NCBI RefSeq assembly: GCF_001426665.1
Contig: NZ_LMEY01000002.1
Coordinates: forward strand, 1 to 64,000
DNA: 64,000 nucleotides
Origin: Rhizobium sp. Root1334
GTDB taxonomy: Bacteria; Pseudomonadota; Alphaproteobacteria; Rhizobiales; Rhizobiaceae
Reading direction: 5' to 3'
Shown here: in pieces, positions 19,684 to 29,375 of the stretch
Numbering within the stretch: the stretch's first letter is position 1
Layout of the letters: every line of letters starts with the position of its first letter
The notes under the pieces: generated by a model
Database searches by the model: none
What the model was told of the DNA's origin: nothing
Seen by the model: the letters and a program-made list of their open reading frames with translations, nothing else
Program-made: the position numbers and the translations under genes

Positions 19684-20501
19684 GGCATCACCTTCCGGAA
19701 GGCTGCGACGGCAAATGCGATGGCGGCAAGCGGCCATAAAAGAAGAGAAGCGGCCGATTGCCCGAGGGGGATTGTGCCCGCGGCGCCACCGATGCCGCCG
19801 GCAACGGAGACAGCTTCCGCTGCCGAAAGATTGAAGACGCGGAAGGCGTCGGCCGGATTGGCGAGCAGTGCCACAGGCAGGGCATGCGTCGTGAAAGCCC
19901 CGCCTCCGTCCGTGACGATCAGCGCCAGCAAAGCGAGGTCGTAGAGCACAACGGCCACCAGCCAGAGTGCTATGGCCAATCCCGCCGCCCCGGAGGGGCG
20001 CCGCGCCAGCGCGGAGAGCGCATAACCCGCACCGAGGAAGGTCGCCCCCAGCAAGACCGAAGACCAGATCAGCCGCCACAGCGAGCCAAGCCCTGCGATT
20101 GCGCCTGGATCTGACCAGATGGCCGCCAGTGCTGCCGCGCCATAGCCGAGCGTCACCGCAAGACCGAGGATTGCCAGGTGGGCCAACAGCTTTCCGAGCA
20201 GGATCTGCAGGCGCGAAACAGGATAGGTAAGCAGAAGCGGCAGCGTGCCACGCTCCACCTCGCCTGCCACCGCGTCGAAACTCATCAACAACGCCAGCAA
20301 CGGTACCAGATAGACGGCAAGCGACGTCAAGGACGCAACGGTCACCGAGAGCCGGTCCACGCCGACATCGCCCGTCGGGGCAGAACCAGCGGCGGCCAGA
20401 ACCAGCGCGAACAGCACCATCATTCCGGTGGCGATGGTGACCCAGCGATTGCGGAAGGCGATGCGGAATTCGCTCATCGCGGTGGCGAGGATGCGGCTCA
20501 T
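19680..20501 (-). CDS. nosY: NosY, ABC permease for N2O reductase maturation
   Basis: 273 residues; start overlaps nosF stop as ATGA. Integral membrane subunit (six hydrophobic segments, for example WVTIATGMMVLFALVLAAAG and LTSLAVYLVPLLALLMSF) paired with the NosF ATPase. NosDFY together are needed to build the CuZ centre of NosZ in the periplasm; current models have NosFY acting on NosD as a mechanochemical device. The GEVERGTLPLLLTYPVSR block near 85-105 is the ABC-2 type signature of NosY. Confidence 0.95.
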   Translation of the reverse strand: MSRILATAMSEFRIAFRNRWVTIATGMMVLFALVLAAAGSAPTGDVGVDRLSVTVASLTSLAVYLVPLLALLMSFDAVAGEVERGTLPLLLTYPVSRLQILLGKLLAHLAILGLAVTLGYGAAALAAIWSDPGAIAGLGSLWRLIWSSVLLGATFLGAGYALSALARRPSGAAGLAIALWLVAVVLYDLALLALIVTDGGGAFTTHALPVALLANPADAFRVFNLSAAEAVSVAGGIGGAAGTIPLGQSAASLLLWPLAAIAFAVAAFRKVMP

Positions 20502-21400
20502 TGTCCATCCCTCCGGCTGAAATGGCTATAGATGTCTTCAAGGCTGGGCGGGATCACATCGAGATCGGCAACAGCGCTCTCAAGCGCTGCGATACGGGCC
20601 AGGAGCGGCAGTTTTTCCGCCTGCGAGCAGGAAAGACGCAAAAGACCGTCATCCCCTTGCACGCCTTCGGGAAAAACCGCCGCCAGGGATGCCGCATGGC
20701 CGGGCGCGGGACGAACAGAGAAGGCGACCGGCAGCGCGGCGCGGGTGCGCAAATCCGCAAGCGTACCTTCCGCCACCAGTTCCCCGCCAGAAAGAATGAG
20801 GATGCGGTCGGTGCGGGCCTCCACCTCCGTCAGCACATGGGAGGAGAGCAGGATCGCGGTTCCCTCGGCGGAAAGGCCGTCGAGCAGATCGTAGAAGTCG
20901 CGTCGCGATACGGGGTCGAGGCCCGAGGTTGGCTCGTCCAGCACCAGCAGACGGGGACGGCCGATCAGCGTCTGGGCCAGGCCCACACGCTGGCGCATGC
21001 CCTTGGAATAGGTGCCGATCCGCCGCCGAGCGGCATGGGTCAGACCTACGCGGGAAAGAAGCTCCGTGGCCTGGCTCGGGTTTTCGCCGCGTAGGGCCAG
21101 ATAGTGGCGCAGCTGCTCTTCCCCGGTAAGGGCCGGATGGAAGGCGACGTTTTCCGGCAGATAGGCGACCTGTACCCGCGCGGATGCCGATCCAGGGTGA
21201 GCGCCGCAGACTGACACCTCGCCGCCATCAAAGGGAATGAGGCCAAGCACGATCTTCATCATCGTCGATTTGCCGGCGCCGTTGTGGCCGAGTAGCGCCG
21301 CACGTTTTCCCGGCGCAAGCGTCAGCGAGACCTGCTTCAACGCTTCGACGGACTGAAACCGCTTAGTGAGCCGAGAGATTGTCAGGGTCGGTGTCATCAT
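20498..21400 (-). CDS. nosF: NosF, ABC ATPase for N2O reductase maturation
   Basis: 300 residues from ATG 21400 (a second ATG follows directly); AAGGA lies upstream. It overlaps the end of nosD by 38 bases. Walker A GHNGAGKST near 39, Q-loop AYLPENVAFHP near 75, signature YSKGMRQRVGLAQ near 130, Walker B LLVLDEPTSGLDP near 150 and switch His in LLSSHVLTEVE. A C-terminal domain of about 80 residues follows, as in other NosF. It hydrolyses ATP to drive NosY and NosD in CuZ assembly. Confidence 0.95.
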   Translation of the reverse strand: MMTPTLTISRLTKRFQSVEALKQVSLTLAPGKRAALLGHNGAGKSTMMKIVLGLIPFDGGEVSVCGAHPGSASARVQVAYLPENVAFHPALTGEEQLRHYLALRGENPSQATELLSRVGLTHAARRRIGTYSKGMRQRVGLAQTLIGRPRLLVLDEPTSGLDPVSRRDFYDLLDGLSAEGTAILLSSHVLTEVEARTDRILILSGGELVAEGTLADLRTRAALPVAFSVRPAPGHAASLAAVFPEGVQGDDGLLRLSCSQAEKLPLLARIAALESAVADLDVIPPSLEDIYSHFSRRDGQ

Positions 21401-22694
21401 AATTTCCTTCGGCCCAGCGACCGGCGGCCTCGGCTTCGTAGCCAAGAATTTCGGGAGGGACGGATATGGTCAGGGGGCGCATCAGTGGCGCGCTGTCGCG
21501 CACGCCTCCGGGCAGCGTGGCGGGAAAGTCCCGCTGGCTCCAGCGTACGAGTTGCATGGCGGGCGAGCCGATCAAAAGGCTCGCCGCCGGCTGGGACCAG
21601 AGAATTTGGTCCATCAGGTCGTTGGGGCGGTAGAAACTGTCAGCGATGCCGTCGCCGTTCAGGTCGAAGGCAGGATGGTCGGACCAGAAATTGCCTCGAC
21701 CCTCATGGCTCCATTCCATGTTGCGGGTGCCGACATATTTCACCTGCTCGCGATTTGCGATGAAGGCATTGCCGGTCAGCACGTTCTTCTCCGATCCGGC
21801 GGTGAAGTGAATGCCGATACCGCAGGTCTCGAACCGGTTATCCCAGATGAGGTTCTTGTGGGCATTGTAGATGAAGAAACATTTCTTCGTACCGCCGCGC
21901 ACGAGGTTACCGGTAACGTCGGCATTGTTGGAATAGTTCAGCATCAGCCCGTGTTCGCGGTCGCCAAGGCTCAGATTGTTGAGGATCTTCGCCCGGTTGG
22001 AGAACATGATGGCGAAGCCGAGATGGTTTCCAACGGAGACATTGCCGGAAACCTCGGTGTTACGGGTGTACATGAAGTGCACGGCAAAGCGCAGGTCGCG
22101 CATGATGTTACCGCGATAGACACTGTCGGAGCTGGCGTTGGAGAAGATACCGTCGCGGCCGTAACGGATAGAATTGCCCTCCAGCAGCGTGCCGGGGCTA
22201 TTCCAGACGTAGATGCCGTTGCCGCGTTCGTTCATGCGCGGGCTGTTCGTTCCGATGATCTCGTTTTGCACGACGGTGGCGTTTCGGCCGCCATGCACGT
22301 CGATGCCATGCATGTTACCCGTGACGAGTAGCTTTTTGATATGGGCGCGGTCGGCGCCCTGAAGGATTTTCACGCCGGAATCGAGGTCCTGGTTCACCCG
22401 GCCGGACCCGGTGACGGTAAAGCCTGTCAAGGTCACATCCGGCGCGGAAACCGTCATCACGCTACCTTGGCCCTCTCCGTCCACCACCGCTCCGCGGGGG
22501 CCGAGAATGGTGAGCGGACGGTCGACGATGACGGGGCCGCGATAGGCCCCGTCGGTCAGTTTCAGCACATCGCCGGGGGCAGCCCCGGCGATGGCCGCCG
22601 CGAGGCTGCCCGTTCCCGGCACAACAGCGCGCTCCGCCGCTGTAAGCGGCGACGCGAGAAGAAGGCCGGTCAGGAGAACGGACAGACGTATCAT
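21363..22694 (-). CDS. nosD: NosD, periplasmic copper-site maturation protein
   Basis: 443 residues with a Sec signal (LSVLLTGLLLASPLTAA, cleaved near 19). Periplasmic right-handed beta-helix (CASH domain) made of repeated rungs such as GNMHGIDVHGGRNATVVQN, GNSIRYGRDGIFSNASSD and GNVSVGNHLGFAIMFSN. It acts with NosFY and NosL in CuZ formation in NosZ. The C-terminal part has the family block WSDHPAFDLNGDGIADSFYRPND. It starts three bases after nosZ. Confidence 0.95.
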   Translation of the reverse strand: MIRLSVLLTGLLLASPLTAAERAVVPGTGSLAAAIAGAAPGDVLKLTDGAYRGPVIVDRPLTILGPRGAVVDGEGQGSVMTVSAPDVTLTGFTVTGSGRVNQDLDSGVKILQGADRAHIKKLLVTGNMHGIDVHGGRNATVVQNEIIGTNSPRMNERGNGIYVWNSPGTLLEGNSIRYGRDGIFSNASSDSVYRGNIMRDLRFAVHFMYTRNTEVSGNVSVGNHLGFAIMFSNRAKILNNLSLGDREHGLMLNYSNNADVTGNLVRGGTKKCFFIYNAHKNLIWDNRFETCGIGIHFTAGSEKNVLTGNAFIANREQVKYVGTRNMEWSHEGRGNFWSDHPAFDLNGDGIADSFYRPNDLMDQILWSQPAASLLIGSPAMQLVRWSQRDFPATLPGGVRDSAPLMRPLTISVPPEILGYEAEAAGRWAEGNYDDTDPDNLSAH

Positions 22695-22697
22695 CGC

Positions 22698-24626
22698 TCA
22701 GGCGTCCTTCGGTTCCACGAACATGCGCCCCCGCATTTCCATATGCAGGGCGTGGCAGAACCACTGGCAGTAGTACCAGTAGACGCCGGGGTTGGCCGCG
22801 ACGAAGGTGACGGAACTCGTCTGCTGCGGCCCGACCTCCATCGCCACGCCGTGATTACCCATGGTGAAGCCATGGGTAAGGTCATCGATCTCGTCGAGAT
22901 TGGTGACGATCACCGTGACCTCGTCGCCCTCCTTCACCGTGAAACTCGGCTGACTAAAGCTCGGCGCGACCGAGGTCATGTAGACGCGAACCTTGTTGCC
23001 GTCGCGGATCACCGCCTCGGTCCATTCGTCGATGTCGACATCGTCGGCTTCGGCCTGCTTGCGCGTTTCGGCCCATAGCGGATCCTTGCGGTCCCAGACC
23101 GAGCGGATGTTCGGCAGGATCGAGGGGGCGACGGCGATTGCGTCATGTGGCTCGGCGAAGGTCGGGCCGTCATGCACCAGCACCATCTTGTCGCCGGAAA
23201 TGTCGATCAACTGATCGTTTTCCGGCTTCAGCGGGCCGACGTTCAGGAAGCGGTCCTTCGAGAATTTGCACAGGCAAACGAGCCAATCGTTAGCGGCATC
23301 CAGCGTCTCGCCCATCACCGTCTTCAAGTGGCCGGGCTGATACTGAACGTCCAGCTTGTCCTTGATCGGATTGATCTTCTCGCCGGCATAGGCGCGGATG
23401 GCCTCGTCGATGTTCCACTTCACCACCTGGCTGTCGAGGAAGAGGGAGGTGTAGGCGTTGCCGCGTCCGTCGAAGGCGGTATGAAGCGGACCGAGGCCGA
23501 GTTCCGGCTCCGCCACCACGGCGCTGCGGGGCTCGGCATTGTCGTAGAAGATGGCATCGAACTTCGTCACATCAAGCACGGTGACGGTGGGCGACAGCTT
23601 GCCGGCGACGCAGAGGTGCTTCTTGTCCGGCGCCATGTTGCAGCCATGGGGGTTGTTGGCGATCGGGATGTAGCGGGTGAAGAGGGATTTGGCCTCCTTG
23701 CGCCCGTCCACCACTTTGACGCCGTTGATCTCCTCGTACTGGCCGGCCGCGATTGCCTTCTCGATCTCCGCGAGGTTGAAGACGACGACATGGTCCATTT
23801 CGGACTTGGTCATCTCCTCCAGCGTCATGCCCATTTCGGAGTTGTAGCTGGTGGAGAACGCCCACTTGCCCTCGTAGTCGGCATCACAATTGTCGAGATT
23901 GCCCGATACCTTCACCTGCCAGGCCACGTCCCACTTGTCCGCATCGACAGCCGTGAAGATATTCACATAGGTTGACACGTCCGTCATGGTCGAGCCGTCA
24001 TTGATGAGCGGCGCTTCGTCCTCGCCGTTGCAGAACACATAGTTAGACCGCGGCCATTTCTGCGGACGCATGCCGTGGATACCCTTGGCATTGGGGATTT
24101 CGAGGATAGCGTCGGTCTTCATTACGTCACAGCGCACCCGCGCCACGCGGGTGTTGGCCTTGTCGTTCATGAACAGGTAGCGGCCGTCATATTTCCCGTC
24201 GGTGAAGGACATGTGGACGTGGTGAAGGTCACCGTTGTCGTGAATCTGCTTGCCGTTGGCGGCAAGCTGCTTTTTGGTCTTTTCCGACATCGAACGCTGG
24301 TGAATGCGGATCGATTCATTGGTCTGGCCCCAGCCGGTGGCCGAGCAGCGGTTGAACACCGGTACCCGCATCAGTTCACGCATGGAGGGGATGCCGAGAA
24401 TACGCATCTCGCCGGTCTGGCCCGAGGACCAGAAGCCGTAATAGTCGTCCAGCTTGCCGGGTGCGACCGACCCGTCGGCGCCGGTGGCGGCGCGCGCCGG
24501 GGTCGCCAGCCCCACTGTGCCGAGGCCCAATGCGGCAGGACCCATCGTCCCGGCCAAAACGGCACTGCCCGCTGTGGCACTGAACAGCGCTCGGCGGCTC
24601 AATCCTTTGTTTTCCTTCGATTCCAT
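22698..24626 (-). CDS. nosZ: NosZ, nitrous oxide reductase (clade I, Tat-exported)
   Basis: 642 residues from ATG 24626 (AGGAG eight bases upstream); an ATG eleven codons earlier lacks one. Periplasmic multicopper enzyme reducing N2O to N2. Residues 1-50 are a twin-arginine signal with [18 protein letters not shown], the clade I type. The CuZ propeller has the [13 protein letters not shown] motif near 120, and further His residues in NNPHGCNM and [11 protein letters not shown]. The C-terminal cupredoxin domain carries Cu[17 protein letters not shown] near 615-630, with Cys, Cys, His and Met in order. It is the second gene of a seven-gene operon. Confidence 0.97.
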   Translation of the reverse strand: MESKENKGLSRRALFSATAGSAVLAGTMGPAALGLGTVGLATPARAATGADGSVAPGKLDDYYGFWSSGQTGEMRILGIPSMRELMRVPVFNRCSATGWGQTNESIRIHQRSMSEKTKKQLAANGKQIHDNGDLHHVHMSFTDGKYDGRYLFMNDKANTRVARVRCDVMKTDAILEIPNAKGIHGMRPQKWPRSNYVFCNGEDEAPLINDGSTMTDVSTYVNIFTAVDADKWDVAWQVKVSGNLDNCDADYEGKWAFSTSYNSEMGMTLEEMTKSEMDHVVVFNLAEIEKAIAAGQYEEINGVKVVDGRKEAKSLFTRYIPIANNPHGCNMAPDKKHLCVAGKLSPTVTVLDVTKFDAIFYDNAEPRSAVVAEPELGLGPLHTAFDGRGNAYTSLFLDSQVVKWNIDEAIRAYAGEKINPIKDKLDVQYQPGHLKTVMGETLDAANDWLVCLCKFSKDRFLNVGPLKPENDQLIDISGDKMVLVHDGPTFAEPHDAIAVAPSILPNIRSVWDRKDPLWAETRKQAEADDVDIDEWTEAVIRDGNKVRVYMTSVAPSFSQPSFTVKEGDEVTVIVTNLDEIDDLTHGFTMGNHGVAMEVGPQQTSSVTFVAANPGVYWYYCQWFCHALHMEMRGRMFVEPKDA

Positions 24627-24659
24627 AATCGGACTCCTGTTTGTAAACCTTGGGTTCAA

Positions 24660-26816
24660 TTAAACTTTGGTTATGGGTTGGTGGATCGGGGCGCCGCCGG
24701 GGCTCGCGGCCAGTTTTGCCCGCGATTTCATTTTCTTGATCACGACGGGGCAGATGGTTTCGGACTGGTAGAGCACCTGGCAGTGAAGGCAGTTGATGCA
24801 TTCGTTCGGGTTGATCTCGCCGGTCCGGTGGATTGCCTGGACCGGACACTGGTTGGAGCAGCTCTGGCAGGGATTTCCGCATTCATGGTAGCGTTTGAGC
24901 CAGTCGAACATGCGCATGCGTGCGGGGATAGCCAGCGCCGCGCCCAGCGGGCAGAGGTAGCGGCAGTAGAACCGCTCGACGAAGAGCCCGGCGACCAAAA
25001 GCGCGACGGCATAGGCTACGAACGGCCAGGCGCGGATGAATTTCAGGATGATCGCCGTCTTGAACGGCTCGATCTCGGCCAGATGTTCGGCCTGCTCGAC
25101 GCTGACCAGCGACGCCCCGAAAAGCCCAAGGAAGATCATGTATTTGATCGGCCAGAGCCGCTCATGCAGGCCCCAGGGCAGCGTCCATTGCGGAATGCGC
25201 AGCTTGCGCGCGATCTGGTTGGTCAACTCCTGCAGGGCGCCAAAGGGGCACAGCCAGCCGCAATAGGCGCCCCGTCCCCAGAACAGCAGCGCAGCAGCCA
25301 GGGAAAACCACAGGATGAAGGTCAGCGGGTCCAGCAGGAAGGCCTGCCAGCTGAAGCCGTTCACGAGACTGCCGAACAGCGCCATGAGGTTGACGACTGA
25401 AAGCTGTGCGTTGGCATACCAGCCGAGGAAGACCAGCGTCACCACCAGGAAGCCCATGCGGAAAATATAGAAGCCCCGCGCGTTGCGGACCGCATAGGTC
25501 TGGAAGAAGAATACCCCGGTCAACACCACGAGCATGGCGCCCAGCACGGCGATCCTCAGTTTCGAGTCATTCCAGATGCGTTTCCACAGGTCGGCCTGTG
25601 CGGTCCCCTCGTCAGGCTCGGCAACGGTGGTGATGGCCTTTGCCGGCGGCGCGACGGCGCGCAGGTACTTCTGCGGCAGCTGGTAACCGAGATCGAAGGT
25701 ATGGAAGACCTTTTCGATCGGCCCGACCTCGCGCTGCGCCAACAGTTGGATGCGGAAGGGCTTTGCCGGATCGAAGCCGAGGCCGGCGGGAATGCGGAAC
25801 AGGTCCATCTCGTTGAATTCCGGCGCGCCGGCAAGCGCAATGGCGCCAAGACGGCGATGGTCGCGGTCGCGGAAGCGGACGGAAACGTCGTCCTGGATAA
25901 GCACGATGCGGTCGAAAATGCCGCCACGCACATAGCCCGAGCCTTTGAAGGAGTAGAGCCCGCGCGCCATCACCGCGACGGCATTCTCGCCTTCGCCCAG
26001 CCAACCCTCGAGGTTGGATATCTCGGCCGGGCCGAGCAGCGCCTTGCCGATGGCGGGAACGGAGACCAGCGCCGTCTGCATCTCGATGAAGGTGGTTTGC
26101 GGCGCTTCCCCAATCGCGCGCTCGCGCGCTCGCTCGTCGGGATGTTCGGCAAAGGCAGCGTTTACCTGCGCCACGTCGAGCGACAGCCGGCGCAGTGTAC
26201 CATCGCCCTCGGCCTCTACCCAGTCTGCCGGCGAGGCGGCAGCGGGATCGATCTCGAAGCGTGGGCCGGTATTTTCCACATCCGGGGCCAGTCCGCCAAG
26301 GCCGAGCGCACGCGCGACCTTCAGCCCCGAACGGACAATGGAATCGTCGATCACCATCACCGTCACCGTAGCGCCGGAGATGATATCTACCTCATGGCCC
26401 GTGCCGCCGGATTTCGCCTCGGCGACGAGGTCGAGGCCAGCATAACCGGCGACCAGGGCCTTGATCTTCGCATCCGGAATGCCAATGAGGACGATGGGCT
26501 CGGAATGTTTCACCAGCCGGACGTTGACGATCCTCGCATCCTTGTCCACTGCCACGAGCGTATGGATCGGCTTGCCGGAATAGCCGGTCGTTCCCACAAA
26601 ATCCGAGGTGATAAAGACCCATGCGACCGTCTGGCCGCCCTTCAGCACCGGGGCCACCGCCACATCATCACGCACCGCACCGAAACCGTCCGCATCCGGC
26701 ACAAGATCCGAGGCAGTCACCGCAGGCAGATACTCCTGCAAAATCGATGCGGCGCTGGCCGGGGCCGCAAGGCAGAGGCTGACACAGAGCAGAAGGACAA
26801 GACGAAAGATTTTCAT
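24660..26816 (-). CDS. nosR: NosR, membrane flavo-iron-sulfur protein for N2O respiration
   Basis: 718 residues. Signal/anchor at 1-25; residues about 80-190 are the FMN-binding domain with SGATVTVMVIDDSIVRSG, the Thr flavinylation site served by NosX. Five or six membrane segments lie between about 415 and 640, and two 4Fe-4S clusters at the C-terminus (CGNPCQSCSNQCPVQAIH and CINCLHCQ) plus CPVVIKK. It carries electrons from the quinone pool to NosZ. Operon start; a TTG-N8-CAA box lies 60 bases upstream, suggesting NO/O2-responsive control. Confidence 0.95.
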   Translation of the reverse strand: MKIFRLVLLLCVSLCLAAPASAASILQEYLPAVTASDLVPDADGFGAVRDDVAVAPVLKGGQTVAWVFITSDFVGTTGYSGKPIHTLVAVDKDARIVNVRLVKHSEPIVLIGIPDAKIKALVAGYAGLDLVAEAKSGGTGHEVDIISGATVTVMVIDDSIVRSGLKVARALGLGGLAPDVENTGPRFEIDPAAASPADWVEAEGDGTLRRLSLDVAQVNAAFAEHPDERARERAIGEAPQTTFIEMQTALVSVPAIGKALLGPAEISNLEGWLGEGENAVAVMARGLYSFKGSGYVRGGIFDRIVLIQDDVSVRFRDRDHRRLGAIALAGAPEFNEMDLFRIPAGLGFDPAKPFRIQLLAQREVGPIEKVFHTFDLGYQLPQKYLRAVAPPAKAITTVAEPDEGTAQADLWKRIWNDSKLRIAVLGAMLVVLTGVFFFQTYAVRNARGFYIFRMGFLVVTLVFLGWYANAQLSVVNLMALFGSLVNGFSWQAFLLDPLTFILWFSLAAALLFWGRGAYCGWLCPFGALQELTNQIARKLRIPQWTLPWGLHERLWPIKYMIFLGLFGASLVSVEQAEHLAEIEPFKTAIILKFIRAWPFVAYAVALLVAGLFVERFYCRYLCPLGAALAIPARMRMFDWLKRYHECGNPCQSCSNQCPVQAIHRTGEINPNECINCLHCQVLYQSETICPVVIKKMKSRAKLAASPGGAPIHQPITKV

Positions 26817-26874
26817 TCCAAGGTAATCCCGCGGTTCATTACCGAAGCATTGGATCGTTCGCGCGGGCCGGTCG

Positions 26875-26888
26875 TTGATCTAGGACAA
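26875..26888. promoter_or_regulatory. FNR/NnrR-like box between nosR and the DUF2249 gene
   Basis: TTGATCTAGGACAA matches the TTG-N8-CAA core of Crp/Fnr-family sites, though the inner bases are not fully symmetric. It lies 59 bp upstream of nosR and 218 bp upstream of the divergent DUF2249 gene. Confidence 0.55.
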
Positions 26889-27105
26889 ACAAGTGATGAT
26901 TGCGCGACCAAAATCTTGACGCCAGATTTGGAGGCTCGCGTTGTGCTTTTTTGCGAAAACCCCGAAACGGAGAATTGGCAACCGGATTTCCCGATTTGTT
27001 TGCGCGCCGTCAAAGTGGCGTGGCGTGCGGGCGGTTAGCGTTGGTTGGTTCCGGTCGCGCCAGTCTGGAACGGGTTCGCAACGGCCCGGACGGAGCACAC
27101 AAATC

Positions 27106-27387
27106 ATGTCAGATCTACAGAGCAAGCCTTCCATTGACGTCCGCATCATTCCGCCGTGTGAACGTCATCCGCGCATTTTCGCCATGCTCGGTGCGCTTTT
27201 GCCGGGAACTTCAATGCTGATCACCAGCGACCATAACCCGCGTCCGTTGCGCTCCCAACTCGATACGAAATTTCCGGGCCAGTTCGGCTGGGACTATCTT
27301 GAGCAGGGGCCGGAGATCTGGCGCGTCGAGGTCGACCGGCTTGCGAACGCCGGTAGCTGTGAATGCCGTTGCGGTTCAGGCCACTGA
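27106..27387 (+). CDS. DUF2249 domain protein
   Basis: 93 residues from ATG 27106, with GGAG upstream. One DUF2249 domain (a TusA-like fold): IDVRIIPPCERHPRIFAMLGAL near 10-30 with a conserved Pro-Pro-Cys and Arg-His, then LITSDHNPRPLRSQLDTKFPGQF and WDYLEQGPEIWRVEVDR. The C-terminal tail CECRCGSGH is a cysteine-rich potential metal or sulfur site. It is the first gene of a four-gene operon divergent from nosR. DUF2249 proteins occur beside denitrification genes, but their job is unproven. Confidence 0.85.
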   Translation: MSDLQSKPSIDVRIIPPCERHPRIFAMLGALLPGTSMLITSDHNPRPLRSQLDTKFPGQFGWDYLEQGPEIWRVEVDRLANAGSCECRCGSGH

Positions 27388-27481
27388 ACCGCTGAAGCCA
27401 GAGCAGGTTCGGTGAAATGCGATGCACTCTTTATTCGGAGCTGCATGAAAACAAAAGGATAGGCGGCGGGGGTAAAACGAG

Positions 27482-28834
27482 ATGCAGGGTGGAACGCTAT
27501 CCCGCTGGACCATGTCTTACTTCGCCGCCGCCTGCCTGATGTTCGTCCTAGGCCAGGGCATGATGCTTGCTGGTTATGGCCACCCTGCCGCTGCCGCCAG
27601 CGCGCCGGAAACACTTGTGCTCGTCCACGTCATCGCGATCGGCTGGCTGAGCCTGCTGATGGCGGGTGCGCTGCTGCAGTTCGTGCCGGTGCTGGTCGCC
27701 CGCTCCCTTGTCGGTGGGCAGCTTGCGGCCCCGGCCCTTGTTCTTCTTCTCGTCGGCCTCCTTTGTCTCGTTGCCGGCTTCGTCGCGCTTTCGGGTGCGT
27801 TGGACCTGCCGCTCGGTCTCCTGCCGTTTGGCGCGGCGCTGCTTGTTCTTGGTTTTGGTCTCATCGCCGCGGTTCTCACGGTGACGCTGATCGCCGCACG
27901 GCCACTGCCGCTTCCTGCCAGTTTCGTGGCAGTGGGGCTTGTTTCTTTACTGGGCACGATCCTGCTCGGTGCGGTCTTCTCGTTTGCCCTGTCAGGCCTG
28001 ACAGGGGATACATGGCCGCTCCGGCTCGTTACCGGCGGCGTGCCGCTGCATGCAATGCTGGGTCTTGGCGGATGGTTGAGTTTGACGGCTGTCGGTGTGA
28101 GCTATCGCCTGCTTGCCATGTTCCTGCTTGCGCCAGAGGTGGAGCGGCCAACGAGCCGGGCAGTGTGGTGGGCAGGCACCCTTGCGATCGGGCTGGTTGC
28201 CGGCTGCGTTCCGCTCGTGGTTTTTGCGTTCCCCGGCACGGAGATGCTGGTTTCTGTGGCGATGGCCTTTACGCTTGTGGCCGTGCTCCTCTATGGCGGC
28301 GATGTCGTGAAGCTTTATCGTACGCGCAAGCGCAAGCAGCCGGAGCTCAACATCCATGCGAGTTTTGCCGCCTTCGCGGCGCTCACGTTCTCCGTGCTTT
28401 TCTTCAACCTCCCCGAATTGAGGGCAGGCGAGGCGGCCCCGGCCCTCGTCTATCTCTTCGTCTTCGGCTGGCTGAGCGGGCTTGGGCTCGCCCAGCTTTA
28501 CAAGATCATTGCCTTCCTGACGTGGCTGGAAACCTATGGACCGATTCTCGGTCGGGTGCCGGTGCCGCGTGTGCAGGATCTTGTCGATGAGCGGCAAGCG
28601 CGTCTCTGGTTCTGGCTTTACTATGGCTCGGTGGCCGCTGCCGGGCTGGCGCTCCTTACCGGAGTCGGGCTGTTTTTCCGTGCCTGTGTTTTCCTGCAAT
28701 TGGTTGCGACACTCGGGGTGATGCGGGAGTTTGTCCGCGCACGCCGGCTTTCTTCGGTGCCGGCAGCGTTGCGGGTGCCGCCGGGCGTTATACGCCCAAA
28801 CCTTTTTCTGCCAGTGTTCACTTTATGGAGATGA
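27482..28834 (+). CDS. Polytopic membrane protein, NnrS/heme-copper-oxidase-like, function unknown
   Basis: 450 residues, about twelve hydrophobic segments. Paired His residues sit at segment starts, as in heme- or copper-binding membrane proteins: ETLVLVHVIAIGWLSLLMAG near 45-60, GVPLHAMLGLGGWLSL near 185, and LNIHASFAAFA near 293. The GWLSL motif recurs twice and YKIIAFLTWLETYGPILG occurs near 345. The layout recalls a shortened oxidase subunit I or NnrS. Four bases upstream of a tandem DUF2249 gene and downstream of a single DUF2249 gene; the set is probably NO- or N2O-related. No experimental function is known to me. Confidence 0.75.
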   Translation: MQGGTLSRWTMSYFAAACLMFVLGQGMMLAGYGHPAAAASAPETLVLVHVIAIGWLSLLMAGALLQFVPVLVARSLVGGQLAAPALVLLLVGLLCLVAGFVALSGALDLPLGLLPFGAALLVLGFGLIAAVLTVTLIAARPLPLPASFVAVGLVSLLGTILLGAVFSFALSGLTGDTWPLRLVTGGVPLHAMLGLGGWLSLTAVGVSYRLLAMFLLAPEVERPTSRAVWWAGTLAIGLVAGCVPLVVFAFPGTEMLVSVAMAFTLVAVLLYGGDVVKLYRTRKRKQPELNIHASFAAFAALTFSVLFFNLPELRAGEAAPALVYLFVFGWLSGLGLAQLYKIIAFLTWLETYGPILGRVPVPRVQDLVDERQARLWFWLYYGSVAAAGLALLTGVGLFFRACVFLQLVATLGVMREFVRARRLSSVPAALRVPPGVIRPNLFLPVFTLWR

Positions 28835-28837
28835 CCG

Positions 28838-29371
28838 ATGTCCAATGTTTCAAACCGGATTGCACCGAGGGTGCTCGACGTACGGCCGATCCTGCAAAGC
28901 GGCGGCGAGCCGTTCCAGGCGATTATGGACGCCGTTCAAGGGCTCGGACCCGGACAGGGGCTTCGGTTGCTCGCCACCTTCCGCCCGCAGCCTCTATTCC
29001 AGGTCATGGCCAACCGCGGCTTTGACCACGAAGCCCGCGAGGTAGAGGGTGGCGACTGGGACGTGCTGTTCACACCGCGGAAAGAGACGATTGCAGTTGC
29101 GACTTCGCCCGATGCGGATCGCTCCGAGATCTGGCCAGATCCGTCCTCATACCTGGATCTGACCGATCTCGATCCGCCTGAGCCTATGGTTCGTATTCTC
29201 GCCGCCGCGGACCGGCTGGAGCCGGGTGAGGTTCTCTTCGCGCTCCTCTCCCGAGAGCCGCTTTTCCTGTTTCCGGAGTTGACCAAGCGTGGATACCGGT
29301 GGGCTGGTAATTTCGACGCGACCGGCGAAGCCTACCGGATCCTCGTTCGTGCCGGCTCGACGAAGGGGTGA
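28838..29371 (+). CDS. Tandem DUF2249 domain protein
   Basis: 177 residues from ATG 28838. Two DUF2249 domains in series: residues about 12-85 (LDVRPILQSGGEPFQAIMDA, LLATFRPQPLFQVMANRGF, GGDWDVLFTP) and about 105-172 (LDLTDLDPPEPMVRILAAAD, FALLSREPLFLFPELTKRGY). The first domain has lost the N-terminal Cys of single-domain members. It lies four bases after the membrane protein and four bases before the DUF59 gene, so these are one transcript. Confidence 0.85.
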   Translation: MSNVSNRIAPRVLDVRPILQSGGEPFQAIMDAVQGLGPGQGLRLLATFRPQPLFQVMANRGFDHEAREVEGGDWDVLFTPRKETIAVATSPDADRSEIWPDPSSYLDLTDLDPPEPMVRILAAADRLEPGEVLFALLSREPLFLFPELTKRGYRWAGNFDATGEAYRILVRAGSTKG

Positions 29372-29375
29372 GACG

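Noticed and set aside
19684..20541. Upstream part of a 479-codon minus-strand frame running through nosY
   Set aside because: Only its last 193 codons are NosL, fixed by the ATGA overlap with nosY. The rest overlaps the nosY gene in another frame.
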